Below are positions 14,583 to 22,695 of a DNA stretch of 37,586 bases, piece by piece. A program made the position numbers and the translations under genes. Within the stretch, counting starts at the first letter, position 1; the number at the start of each line of letters is the position of its first letter. This DNA is from Maritimibacter sp. 55A14 (GTDB lineage: Bacteria > Pseudomonadota > Alphaproteobacteria > Rhodobacterales > Rhodobacteraceae), in NCBI RefSeq assembly GCF_003122205.1, contig NZ_QEYE01000029.1, forward strand, positions 1 to 37,586, given 5' to 3'. The notes under the pieces were generated by a model. That model did no database searches, had not been told where the DNA came from, and was given only the letters and a program-made list of their open reading frames with translations.

Positions 14583-14971
14583 CCGGCGGCTGTCTCTGCG
14601 GTGCGGTCCGCTTCGCGATCGAGGGCCCGGCGCCACCGCCGCTGGCCTGCCATTGCAGCCAGTGCCGCAAGCAGTCGGGCCATGTCTGGGCCGCCACCGA
14701 CTGCCCACGCGAGGCGCTGACGGTGGACGGCGCGGAGGCGTTGAACTGGTACCGGTCCTCGGAAAGTGCCGAACGCGGCTTCTGCCGCGTCTGCGGGTCG
14801 TTCCTGTTCTGGCGTGGCGACGGCGCGACGCGGGTCGACGTGGCGATGGGCGCGCTCGATGCGCCGACGGGCCTGACGCTCGCCGGTCATATCTGGACTG
14901 CCGACAAGGGCGATTACTACGACATCGCGGACGGGATTCCGCAACAGAAGAAGGAGGAAGGCCAATGCTGA
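14576..14971 (+). CDS. GFA-family zinc protein, copy 2
   Basis: A 131-residue paralogue starting at the ATG at 14576, which overlaps the end of copy 1 by seven bases (ATGCTGA). Zinc-ligand motifs are intact: CLCGAV, CHCSQCRKQSGH and GFCRVCGSFLFW. The C-terminal region HIWTADKGDYYDIADGIP closely follows the equivalent part of the other copies. It shares CRKQSGH and GSFLFW with copy 3, so copies 2 and 3 look closer to each other than to copy 1. The role is inferred from the operon only. Confidence 0.88.
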   Translation: MLTGGCLCGAVRFAIEGPAPPPLACHCSQCRKQSGHVWAATDCPREALTVDGAEALNWYRSSESAERGFCRVCGSFLFWRGDGATRVDVAMGALDAPTGLTLAGHIWTADKGDYYDIADGIPQQKKEEGQC

Positions 14972-15336
14972 CGGGCCAATGTCTCTGCGGCGGGGTCGCG
15001 TTCACCGTCGATGCCGCGGTGGAAGGCGCCTCGGCCTGCCATTGCGGGCAGTGCCGCAAGCAGTCGGGCCATTTCTGGGCCTCGGCGCAGGCGCCGGAAG
15101 AGGCCATCGCGATCAACGGCACGCTGCGCTGGTACGCGGCCACGCCGCAGGCCAAGCGCGGCTTCTGTCCGACCTGCGGTTCCTTCCTGTTCTGGAAAGC
15201 GCATGACGAGGACACGATGAGCTTCGCGCTGGGGGCGCTCGACGCGCCCACCGGGCTGCGGCTGGAGAAGCATATCTTCACCGCCGACAAGGGCGACTAT
15301 TACGAGATCGGCAACGACGGCGTGCCGCGGGAATGA
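14965..15336 (+). CDS. GFA-family zinc protein, copy 3
   Basis: A 123-residue paralogue starting at the ATG at 14965, again with a seven-base ATGCTGA overlap. Zinc motifs are CLCGGV, CHCGQCRKQSGHFW and GFCPTCGSFLFW; the tail GDYYEIGNDGVPRE is shortened. All three copies keep every predicted zinc cysteine, so none looks decayed. The ribosome binding site AAGGAGGAAGG lies inside the end of copy 2, showing translational arrangement. The flavin-folate gene starts ten bases later. Confidence 0.88.
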   Translation: MLTGQCLCGGVAFTVDAAVEGASACHCGQCRKQSGHFWASAQAPEEAIAINGTLRWYAATPQAKRGFCPTCGSFLFWKAHDEDTMSFALGALDAPTGLRLEKHIFTADKGDYYEIGNDGVPRE

Positions 15337-15346
15337 GGGACCGGGA

Positions 15347-17797
15347 ATGAACAGTTTTCCGACGGCCGCACGGGTGGTCATCATCGGCGGGGGCGCGGTC
15401 GGCGCGTCCTGCCTCTATCACCTGGCGCAGGCGGGTTGGACCGATTGCGTCCTGCTGGAGAAGAACGAACTGACCGCGGGCAGCACCTGGCACGCGGCGG
15501 GCAATGTGCCGACCTTCTCGACAAGCTGGTCCATCATGAACATGCAGCGCTATTCGACCGAGCTTTACGCGCGGCTCGGGGCCGAAGTCGACTACCCGAT
15601 GAACTACCACCAGACCGGCTCGCTCCGCCTGGCGCATTCGAAGGAACGGATGCAGGAGTTTCAGCGCGCCCGCGGCATGGGGCTCTACCAGGGTATGGCG
15701 CTGGAGGTTCTCGGCGCGGACGACATCCGGGACCGCTACCCGTTCATCGAGACGCATGACCTGGCCGGCGCGCTCTACGATCCGGCGGATGGCGATATCG
15801 ACTCGGCGCAGCTTACGCAGGCGCTGGCCAAGGGGGCGCGGGACCGGGGGGCGCGGATCGAACGCTTCTGCCCTGCCACCGGTGTCAGCCGCGAGAAGGG
15901 CGAGTGGATCGTGCATACGCCCAAGGGCGATATCCGCTGCGAGATCGTCGTGAACGCGGCCGGCTACTACGCGCAGCGCGTGGGCGAGTGGTTCAAGCCC
16001 CATGGCGGGCGCACCGTGCCGATGATAGTGATGAGCCACCAGTACATGCTGACCGAGGAAATCCCGGAACTGGAAGCCTGGTCGCGCGAGGTCGGCCACA
16101 AACTGCCTCTTCTGCGCGACGTGGACAGCTCCTACTACCTGCGGCAGGAAAAGCACGGGCTGAACCTCGGCCCTTACGAGCGCAACTGCCGCGCGCATTG
16201 GGCCGACCCGTCCGACCCGATGCCCGAGGATTTCAGCTTCCAGCTTTACCCCGACGATCTGGAACGCCTGGAATGGTACATCGAGGACGCGATGGCACGG
16301 GTGCCGCTGCTGGGCGCGGCAGGGGTCAACAAGGTCATCAACGGGCCGATCCCCTATGCCCCCGACGGCAATCCGCTGATCGGCCCCATGCCCGGCGTGC
16401 CCAACGCCTTCGAGGCCTGCGTCTTCACCTTCGGCATCGCGCAGGGCGGCGGCGCCGGCAAGGTGTTGGCCGAATGGGTGACGGAAGGCGCGACCGAATG
16501 GGACATGTGGGCCTGCGATCCGCGGCGCTTCACCGATTATACCGACCACGACTATTGCGTGGCCAAGGGGAAGGAGATCTACGGCCACGAATACGCGATG
16601 CATTTCCCCTGGCACCGCTGGCCCGCTGGCGCGGACCGCAAGCTTTCGCCGGTGCATGACAAGGTGAAAAGCCTTGGCGGCGTGATGGGCGCCTATAACG
16701 GTTGGGAACGGGCGAACTGGTTCGCGCGCCCCGACGACGACACCGGCGAGGAAGCGACGCAGACCTGGGACCGTGCCGGCCCCTGGGAGCAACGGATCAG
16801 GGAAGAATGCGAGGCGGTGCGCGATCATTGCGGCGTGCTGGACCTGCCCGGCTTCTCGCGCTTCCGGGTGCAGGGCGAGGGCGCCGACGAGTGGCTGCGG
16901 GGGCTGGTGACCGGATCGCTGCCAGGGATCGGGCGTGTCGGACTGGTTTATTTCGCAGACCCACGGGGCCGGATCGTCACCGAGATGTCCGTCACGCGCG
17001 TGGCAAAGGATCGCTTCGTGCTTGTCACCGCTGCTTCCGCGCAATGGCACGACCGGGAATGGCTGGAGCGCCACTTGCCCGCAGACCGCGACTTTTCGCT
17101 GGAGGACGCGACCGATGCCATGTCGACGCTGATCGTCACCGGACCGGCGGCGCGCGACGTGCTCGGCTCGATCAGCGACGCCGACCTGACGCTGCCTTGG
17201 CTTAGCTTTCAGGAAAGCGAGATTGCAGGCGGTTGGGTCGTTCTGTTGCGTGTCTCCTTTGCCGGTGAGCTGGGATGGGAAATCCACGCCCAGAACGCCG
17301 ACATGCCGGCGATCTATGACGCGGTGATTGAGGCCGGTGCGAAGCCCTTCGGCATGTGGGCGCTGAACAGCTTGCGCATCGAGAAGGGTTATCGCGCGTG
17401 GAAGGGAGACCTTTCCACCGACTACACGATGCTGGAAGCCGGGCTGGAGCGTTTCGTGAAATTTGACAAGCCGCAGGATTTTCCGGGCAAGGCGGCGCTT
17501 CTGGCGGAAAGGCAGCGGGGGGTGGCAAAGCGTTTCGTCTCGCTCATCGTGGAGGCAGGCGCGGCCGACGCGCCCTATATGTCGACGATCTGGCATGACG
17601 GCGCGGTTGTGGGCGAGACGACCTCGGGCGCCTGGGGCTACCGCGTCGGCGCCTCGGTCGCGATGGGCATGCTGCGCGCCGATCTGGCGCAGCCCGGCAC
17701 CGAGGTGGCGGTGGAGATCTACGGCACCCGCCACCGCGCCGTGGTGCAGCCCGGCGCCGCGATCTGGGATCCGGAGAACGAGAGGCTCAGGGCATGA
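15347..17797 (+). CDS. FAD-dependent dimethylglycine/sarcosine dehydrogenase-like protein with GcvT domain (first of two)
   Basis: An 816-residue two-part enzyme. Residues 1-400 are a DAO-type flavin domain with VVIIGGGAVGASCLYHL and STWHAAG, where His49 matches the covalent FAD histidine of the dimethylglycine and sarcosine dehydrogenases. The middle is the FAO_M-like link (YGHEYAMHFPWHRWPAG, GWERANWFARP), and from about residue 480 there is a GcvT-like tetrahydrofolate domain ending in a GcvT C-terminal barrel. Such enzymes oxidise an N-methyl group and pass it as formaldehyde or methylene-tetrahydrofolate. The substrate may be dimethylglycine, sarcosine or another N-methylamine. It overlaps the next gene by four bases. 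Confidence 0.85.
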   Translation: MNSFPTAARVVIIGGGAVGASCLYHLAQAGWTDCVLLEKNELTAGSTWHAAGNVPTFSTSWSIMNMQRYSTELYARLGAEVDYPMNYHQTGSLRLAHSKERMQEFQRARGMGLYQGMALEVLGADDIRDRYPFIETHDLAGALYDPADGDIDSAQLTQALAKGARDRGARIERFCPATGVSREKGEWIVHTPKGDIRCEIVVNAAGYYAQRVGEWFKPHGGRTVPMIVMSHQYMLTEEIPELEAWSREVGHKLPLLRDVDSSYYLRQEKHGLNLGPYERNCRAHWADPSDPMPEDFSFQLYPDDLERLEWYIEDAMARVPLLGAAGVNKVINGPIPYAPDGNPLIGPMPGVPNAFEACVFTFGIAQGGGAGKVLAEWVTEGATEWDMWACDPRRFTDYTDHDYCVAKGKEIYGHEYAMHFPWHRWPAGADRKLSPVHDKVKSLGGVMGAYNGWERANWFARPDDDTGEEATQTWDRAGPWEQRIREECEAVRDHCGVLDLPGFSRFRVQGEGADEWLRGLVTGSLPGIGRVGLVYFADPRGRIVTEMSVTRVAKDRFVLVTAASAQWHDREWLERHLPADRDFSLEDATDAMSTLIVTGPAARDVLGSISDADLTLPWLSFQESEIAGGWVVLLRVSFAGELGWEIHAQNADMPAIYDAVIEAGAKPFGMWALNSLRIEKGYRAWKGDLSTDYTMLEAGLERFVKFDKPQDFPGKAALLAERQRGVAKRFVSLIVEAGAADAPYMSTIWHDGAVVGETTSGAWGYRVGASVAMGMLRADLAQPGTEVAVEIYGTRHRAVVQPGAAIWDPENERLRA

Positions 17798-18864
17798 CAC
17801 TGCCAGCCACCATGTCCGGCGTCTACCTGACCCGCCACGGCGGGCCGGAGGCGCTGGAATGGCGCGACGACATCCCGGTGCCGCGGCCGGGCACCGACCA
17901 GGTGCTGGTCAGGGTGCTGGCCGCGGGCGTGAACAATACCGACATCAACACGCGTGTGGGCTGGTACGCGACCGAGGTGACGGGCGCCACGGAGGAAACC
18001 GGGCACGAGGTCGCCGCCGGCGGCTGGGGCGGGGCGCTCGATTTCCCACGCATCCAGGGCGGTGATCTCTGCGGCCGGGTGGTGGCGCTGGGCGCAGGCG
18101 TGACCGCGCTGCGCGAGGGTGCCCGCGTGACATGCCCGACCAACCAGCCGCGCCCCAGCCGGGAAAACCCGGTGGGCTTCGTGGCGCTCGGCTCGGAATA
18201 TGACGGGGCCTTCGCCGAATATTGCCTGTTGGAGGCGCGCGACCTCTTCGACGTGACCGATGCGCCGCTCAGCGACGTGGAAATCGCGGCCATGCCCTGC
18301 GCCTTCGGGACCGCGGCGGGACTTCTGCATCGGGCCGGCGTCACCGCGGGACAGGAGGTGCTGATCACCGGCGCGTCGGGCGGGGTCGGACTGGCGGCCG
18401 TGCAACTGGGCGCGAAGACCGGCGCGCGCGTCACCGGCATCGCGTCGCCCGCCAAGGCGGATGCGGTGCGCGCGGCGGGCGCGGCCGAGGTGATCGCGCG
18501 GGGCGCCGCCCTGCCCGAAAACCGCTACCACGCGGCAATCGACCTGGTCGGCGGCCCAGGCTGGCCCGCGCTGATCGACGCGCTGCGACCGGGGGGGCAC
18601 TACGCCGTCGCGGGCGCCATCGCCGGGCCGATCGTAACCGCCGACCTCAGGCGCATCTACCTGCGCGACATCACCATTCACGGCTGCACGTACCAGCCGC
18701 CGGAGGTCTTCGCTGCGTTGGTGGATATGATCAACGCCGGGACGGTCAGGCCGTTGATTTCCAAAACCTATCCACTGCGCGGCATTCACAGGGCGCAGGA
18801 AGATTTCCAGTCCAAGAAACATGCGGGAAAGCTGGTTCTCCTCCCGCAGGGAGAAGAAACATGA
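17794..18864 (+). CDS. MDR-superfamily dehydrogenase/quinone reductase-like protein
   Basis: A 356-residue medium-chain dehydrogenase. The catalytic half includes VLAAGVNNTDINTR and IQGGDLCGRVVALGAG, and the nucleotide-binding half has ITGASGGVGLAAVQLGAKTGARVTGIASPAKADAV, an NAD(P)H motif. The four-cysteine structural zinc cluster of classical alcohol dehydrogenases is missing, so it resembles the quinone-reductase/zinc-free branch. What it reduces in this pathway is unknown; an aldehyde or an enone made from the demethylated amine is possible. It lies between the two demethylation modules with four-base overlaps on both sides, so it belongs to the operon. Confidence 0.83.
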   Translation: MTLPATMSGVYLTRHGGPEALEWRDDIPVPRPGTDQVLVRVLAAGVNNTDINTRVGWYATEVTGATEETGHEVAAGGWGGALDFPRIQGGDLCGRVVALGAGVTALREGARVTCPTNQPRPSRENPVGFVALGSEYDGAFAEYCLLEARDLFDVTDAPLSDVEIAAMPCAFGTAAGLLHRAGVTAGQEVLITGASGGVGLAAVQLGAKTGARVTGIASPAKADAVRAAGAAEVIARGAALPENRYHAAIDLVGGPGWPALIDALRPGGHYAVAGAIAGPIVTADLRRIYLRDITIHGCTYQPPEVFAALVDMINAGTVRPLISKTYPLRGIHRAQEDFQSKKHAGKLVLLPQGEET

Positions 18865-19739
18865 GCGGCATAACCCTTCTCGACGGCGGCATGGGGCAGG
18901 AACTGCTGGCGCGCAGCGGCGACGCGCCGACACCGCTCTGGGCGACGCAGGTCGTGATCGACCGTCCCGGCCTGGTGGCCGATATCCACCGCGCCTATTT
19001 CGAAGCCGGGGCGCAGGTGGCGACCACGAACACCTACGCGCTGCATCGCGACCGGCTGGTGCGGGCGGGCATCGAGGACCGGTTCGAGGCGCTGATCGCC
19101 GCCGCGCTGGACGAGGCCGAAGCAGCGCGCGACGCCGCACCGGCGGGCACGCGGATCGCGGGCAGCATCGGGCCGCTCGTCGCCTCCTACCGTCCCGAGA
19201 CCCACCCGCCGCATGCAAAGGCCGTGGAACGCTACGCCGAACTGGCCGGGCTGCTGGCGCCGCGGGTCGATTTCCTGCTCTGCGAGACGGTGGCCTCTCT
19301 CGATCATGCCCGCGCGGTGCTGGAGGGCGCGGCGCGGACGGGCCTGCCGGTCTGGCTCTCGGTGACGGTCGATGACGAGGACGGATCGCGCCTGCGCTCT
19401 GGCGAGGCGGTCGCCGACGCCGTTCCGGTGGCGCGCGACGGCGCGGCGGCGTTGCTGGCCAACTGCTCCGCGCCCGAGGCGATGCCCGCCGCGCTCGACG
19501 CGCTGGCGCGCGGCGGCCTGCCGTTCGGCGCCTATGCCAACGGTTTCACGCAGATCACCAAGGAATTCCTGCGCGACGCGCCGACGACGGACGCGCTGCA
19601 CAAGCGCCGCGACATGGGACCCGACGCCTATGCCGGGCATGTCATGGACTGGATCGAGCGGGGCGCCACGATCGTCGGCGGCTGCTGCGAGGTCGGCCCC
19701 GCCCATATCCGCGAAATCGCACGGAGGATCGCCGCATGA
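18861..19739 (+). CDS. Homocysteine S-methyltransferase-family protein
   Basis: A 292-residue TIM-barrel methyltransferase. Zinc ligands are Cys202 (LLANCSAPEA) and the pair Cys275-Cys276 (VGGCCEVGP). The N-terminal LLDGGMGQEL and ATTNTYALHRDRL are typical of the BHMT/MmuM family. It would transfer a methyl group to homocysteine to form methionine. The donor could be betaine, S-methylmethionine or dimethylsulfoniopropionate; beside two dimethylglycine/sarcosine dehydrogenase-like genes, betaine is the most natural guess, which would make dimethylglycine the substrate for its neighbours. The ATG overlaps the previous stop (ATGA). Confidence 0.88.
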   Translation: MSGITLLDGGMGQELLARSGDAPTPLWATQVVIDRPGLVADIHRAYFEAGAQVATTNTYALHRDRLVRAGIEDRFEALIAAALDEAEAARDAAPAGTRIAGSIGPLVASYRPETHPPHAKAVERYAELAGLLAPRVDFLLCETVASLDHARAVLEGAARTGLPVWLSVTVDDEDGSRLRSGEAVADAVPVARDGAAALLANCSAPEAMPAALDALARGGLPFGAYANGFTQITKEFLRDAPTTDALHKRRDMGPDAYAGHVMDWIERGATIVGGCCEVGPAHIREIARRIAA

Positions 19740-20194
19740 AACTGTCTGCATCCGCGCAAGAGCTGATCGCGCGCTTTCCCCTGGGCTTCGTCGCCACCGT
19801 CACGCCCGGCGGCAGTCCCAGCGTCTCGCCCAAGGGCACCTTCCTGGTGCTCGACGACGAAACCGTGGCCTTCGGGGAAATCCGGTCGCCCCAGACGGTA
19901 ACGAACCTGACCCACCGCCCCGAGCTGGAGGTCAATTTCGTCGACCCTTTCACGCGCAAGGGCGTGCGGCTGCGGACCGGCGCGGTTTTCGTGCGGCGCG
20001 GGACCGAGGAGTTCGCCACCCTGCTGCCGCGCTGGGAAACCGTCTGGGGCGATCTGGCCCAACGCATCAACATCATCGTCAAACTGCCGGTGGAGAGCGT
20101 CTCGCTGCTGACCACGCCGCTCTATGACGACGGCGCCACCGAGGACGAGATGATCGCGCTCTTCAAGCGCAAATATGCGGAGATCTACCCATGA
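19736..20194 (+). CDS. Pyridoxamine 5'-phosphate oxidase-fold flavoprotein
   Basis: A 152-residue small flavin-binding protein. The split-barrel signature is seen at LGFVATVTPGGSPSVSPKGTFLVLDDETVAFGEIRSPQTVTNLTHRPELEVNFVD, a typical FMN-binding core. Members of this group reduce various substrates with FMN or F420, and the precise role here is unknown. It may handle electrons or a reactive product of the demethylases. It overlaps the neighbouring genes by four bases at each end, which ties it firmly to the operon. Confidence 0.82.
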   Translation: MKLSASAQELIARFPLGFVATVTPGGSPSVSPKGTFLVLDDETVAFGEIRSPQTVTNLTHRPELEVNFVDPFTRKGVRLRTGAVFVRRGTEEFATLLPRWETVWGDLAQRINIIVKLPVESVSLLTTPLYDDGATEDEMIALFKRKYAEIYP

Positions 20195-22635
20195 GCCTTC
20201 CCGACAAGGCCCGCGCCGTCATCATCGGCGGCGGCGTGGTCGGCTGTTCCGTCGCCTACCACCTGACGAAGCTGGGCTGGCGGGATGTCGTCCTCCTGGA
20301 GCGCAAGCAGCTCACCTCGGGCACCACGTGGCACGCCGCGGGGCTGATCGCGCAGCTTCGTGCCACCGCCAACATGACGAGGCTCGCCAAATACTCGCAG
20401 GAGCTTTACGGCGCGCTGGAGGAGGAGACCGGCGTTGCGACGGGTTTTCGCCGCGTGGGCTCGATCACCGCGGCGCTGACCGCAGATCGGCGCGAGGAGA
20501 TTTTCCGCCAGGCCGCCATGGCGCGCGCCTTCGGCGTCGAGGTCGAGGAGATCACCCCGGACGAGGTCAAGGCCCGCTATCCGCATCTCAACACCGGTGA
20601 CGTGGTGGCCGGCGTCTACCTGCCGAAAGACGGCCAGGGCGATCCGGGCAATATCGCCCTGGCGCTGGCCAAGGGCGCGCGCCAGCGCGGCGCCCTGATC
20701 CGCGAGCGCGTCAAGGTCACCGGGATGACCCGGCAGGGCCGGCGCGTGACCGGCGTCGACTGGACCGCCGAGGATGGCAGCCGGGGCCGGATCGCGGCCG
20801 AACATGTGGTGAACTGTGCCGGTATGTGGGGCCGCGAGGTCGGGCGGATGGCGGGCGTCAACGTGCCGCTCCATGCCTGCGAGCATTTCTACATCGTCTC
20901 CGAGCCCATCGCGGGGCTGGGCCGGCTGCCGGTGCTGCGGGTGCCCGACGAATGCGCCTATTACAAGGAGGATGCGGGCAAGATCATGCTGGGCGCCTTC
21001 GAGCCCGATGCCAAGCCCTGGGGCATGGACGGCATCCCCGAGGGTTTCGAGTTCGACCAGCTTCCGGAGGATTTCGACCATTTCGAGCCGATCCTGGAGG
21101 CCGCCGTGAACCGCATGCCGATGCTGGGCGAGGCCGGTATCCAGACCTTCTTCAACGGGCCGGAGAGCTTCACGCCGGACGATGCCTATCACCTGGGCCG
21201 CGCGCCCGAGATGGACAATGTCTGGGTCGCGGCGGGGTTCAACTCCATCGGCATCCAATCCGCCGGCGGGGCGGGCATGGCGCTGGCGCAATGGATGGAG
21301 GATGGCGCGAAGCCTTTCGATCTGGGCGATGTGGACATCGCGCGGATGCAGCCCTTCCAGGGCAACCGGCGCTATCTCTTCGAACGCTCGAAGGAGACGC
21401 TGGGCCTGCTCTATGCCGACCATTTCCCCTTCCTCCAGAAGGCCACCGCGCGCGGCGTCCGGCGCACGCCCTTCCACGCGCAGCTTCTCGACCGCGGCGC
21501 GGTGATGGGCGAGACGGCGGGATGGGAGCGCGCCAACTGGTTCGCGGAACCCGGCCAGGCGCCGCACTACGAATATGGCTGGGGCCGGCGGAACTGGTTC
21601 GGGAACGCTGCCGCCGAGCATCGCGCGATCCGCGGGGACGTGGGCGTGTACGACATGTCCTCCTTCGGCAAGCTGCGCGTCGAAGGGCGGGATGCCGAAG
21701 CCTTCCTGAACCATGTCTGCGGCAACGACATGGCCGTGCCCGCGGGCCGGATCGTCTATACCCAGTTCCTGAACCCGCGTGGCGGAATCGAGGCCGACGT
21801 GACCGTGACGCGGCTCTCCGAGACCGCCTATCTGGTGGTGACGCCCGCGGCCACCCGGCTGGCCGACGAGACCTGGCTGCGCCGCCACCTGGGGGATTTC
21901 GGCGCCGTCATCACCGACGTGACGGCGGCCGAAGGTGTGCTGGCGGTGATGGGGCCGCGCGCGCGTGACGTGATGCGGGCGATATCGCCCGATGATTTCT
22001 CCAACGATGCCAATCCCTTCGGCACCGCGCAGGAGATCGAGATCGGCATGGGCCTGGCGCGGGCGCACAGGGTCTCTTATGTGGGTGAGCTCGGCTGGGA
22101 GATCTATGTGGGCGCCGACATGGCGGACCATGTCTTCGAGGTGCTGCTGGAGGCCGGGCAGGCGCATGGGCTGAAACTCTGCGGGCTGCACGCGATGGAC
22201 AGTTGCCGTATCGAGAAGGGTTTCCGGCATTTCGGTCACGACATCACTTGCGAGGACCATGTGCTGGAGGCGGGGCTGGGTTTCGCGGTCAAGACCGCCA
22301 AATCCGGCTTCATCGGCCGCGACGCGGTGCTGCGTAAAAAGGACGAGGGTCTGGTGCGCCGCCTGGTGCAGTTCCGCCTGACCGACCCGGAGCCGCTGCT
22401 CTACCACAACGAGCCGGTGATCCGCGACGGCGCGATCGTGGGCTATCTGAGTTCCGGCAGTTACGGCCATCACCTGGGCGGGGCAATCGGCCTGGGTTAC
22501 GTGCCCTGCGCGGGCGAGAGCGCCGACGATGTGCTGGCCTCGGCCTACGAGATCGACGTGGCCGGCACGCGGGTGAGAGCGGAGGCGTCGCTGCGGCCGC
22601 TTTACGATCCGGGCGGCGCGCGCCCGCGCGGCTGA
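20191..22635 (+). CDS. FAD-dependent dimethylglycine/sarcosine dehydrogenase-like protein with GcvT domain (second of two)
   Basis: An 814-residue paralogue of the operon's first flavin-folate enzyme. The flavin domain has AVIIGGGVVGCSVAYHL and GTTWHAAGL, with His48 as the likely covalent FAD site. The central GWERANWFAEPGQAP and the C-terminal folate-binding part (YVGELGWEIYVGADMADHVFEVLLEAG, DSCRIEKGFRHFGHD) are complete. It differs enough from the first enzyme (for example, IAQLRATANMTRLAKYSQELYG near the active site) to suggest a different substrate or step, such as one enzyme for dimethylglycine and one for sarcosine. It is the last gene; its stop sits in the loop of a 12-bp hairpin. Confidence 0.87.
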   Translation: MSLPDKARAVIIGGGVVGCSVAYHLTKLGWRDVVLLERKQLTSGTTWHAAGLIAQLRATANMTRLAKYSQELYGALEEETGVATGFRRVGSITAALTADRREEIFRQAAMARAFGVEVEEITPDEVKARYPHLNTGDVVAGVYLPKDGQGDPGNIALALAKGARQRGALIRERVKVTGMTRQGRRVTGVDWTAEDGSRGRIAAEHVVNCAGMWGREVGRMAGVNVPLHACEHFYIVSEPIAGLGRLPVLRVPDECAYYKEDAGKIMLGAFEPDAKPWGMDGIPEGFEFDQLPEDFDHFEPILEAAVNRMPMLGEAGIQTFFNGPESFTPDDAYHLGRAPEMDNVWVAAGFNSIGIQSAGGAGMALAQWMEDGAKPFDLGDVDIARMQPFQGNRRYLFERSKETLGLLYADHFPFLQKATARGVRRTPFHAQLLDRGAVMGETAGWERANWFAEPGQAPHYEYGWGRRNWFGNAAAEHRAIRGDVGVYDMSSFGKLRVEGRDAEAFLNHVCGNDMAVPAGRIVYTQFLNPRGGIEADVTVTRLSETAYLVVTPAATRLADETWLRRHLGDFGAVITDVTAAEGVLAVMGPRARDVMRAISPDDFSNDANPFGTAQEIEIGMGLARAHRVSYVGELGWEIYVGADMADHVFEVLLEAGQAHGLKLCGLHAMDSCRIEKGFRHFGHDITCEDHVLEAGLGFAVKTAKSGFIGRDAVLRKKDEGLVRRLVQFRLTDPEPLLYHNEPVIRDGAIVGYLSSGSYGHHLGGAIGLGYVPCAGESADDVLASAYEIDVAGTRVRAEASLRPLYDPGGARPRG

Positions 22636-22654
22636 GCCGCGCGGGCGAAGTTTT
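22621..22654 (+). terminator. Intrinsic terminator with the stop codon as its loop
   Basis: CGCCCGCGCGGC (22621-22632) and GCCGCGCGGGCG (22636-22647) form a perfect 12-bp stem; the loop is just TGA, the stop codon of the upstream gene (22633-22635). AAG and TTTT follow (22648-22654). The first arm lies inside the last coding codons. It closes the demethylase operon. Confidence 0.8.
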
Positions 22655-22690
22655 CCGCCTCCGGCGGGGATATTTGAAGCAAGAAGAAAG
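22655..22690. repeat. Rhodobacteraceae-type intergenic element
   Basis: CCGCC-TCC-GGCGG (22655-22667) is a small hairpin followed by GGATATTTGAAGC and AAGAAGAAA. I remember near-identical strings after genes throughout Rhodobacteraceae genomes; in this window I see only one copy. It lies between two convergent genes and might act as a terminator for the minus-strand DMT gene or mark a repeat family. Confidence 0.55.
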
Positions 22691-22695
22691 CCCGG

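Noticed and set aside
15278-17800. 840-codon open frame on the minus strand opposite the first flavin-folate gene
   Set aside because: It is the mirror of a well-supported gene; long antisense frames arise from strong third-position GC. The translation is arginine- and histidine-rich with no recognisable domain.
20185-22473. 762-codon antisense open frame opposite the second flavin-folate gene
   Set aside because: Same reason: a composition shadow of the sense gene, without a start signal or family features.
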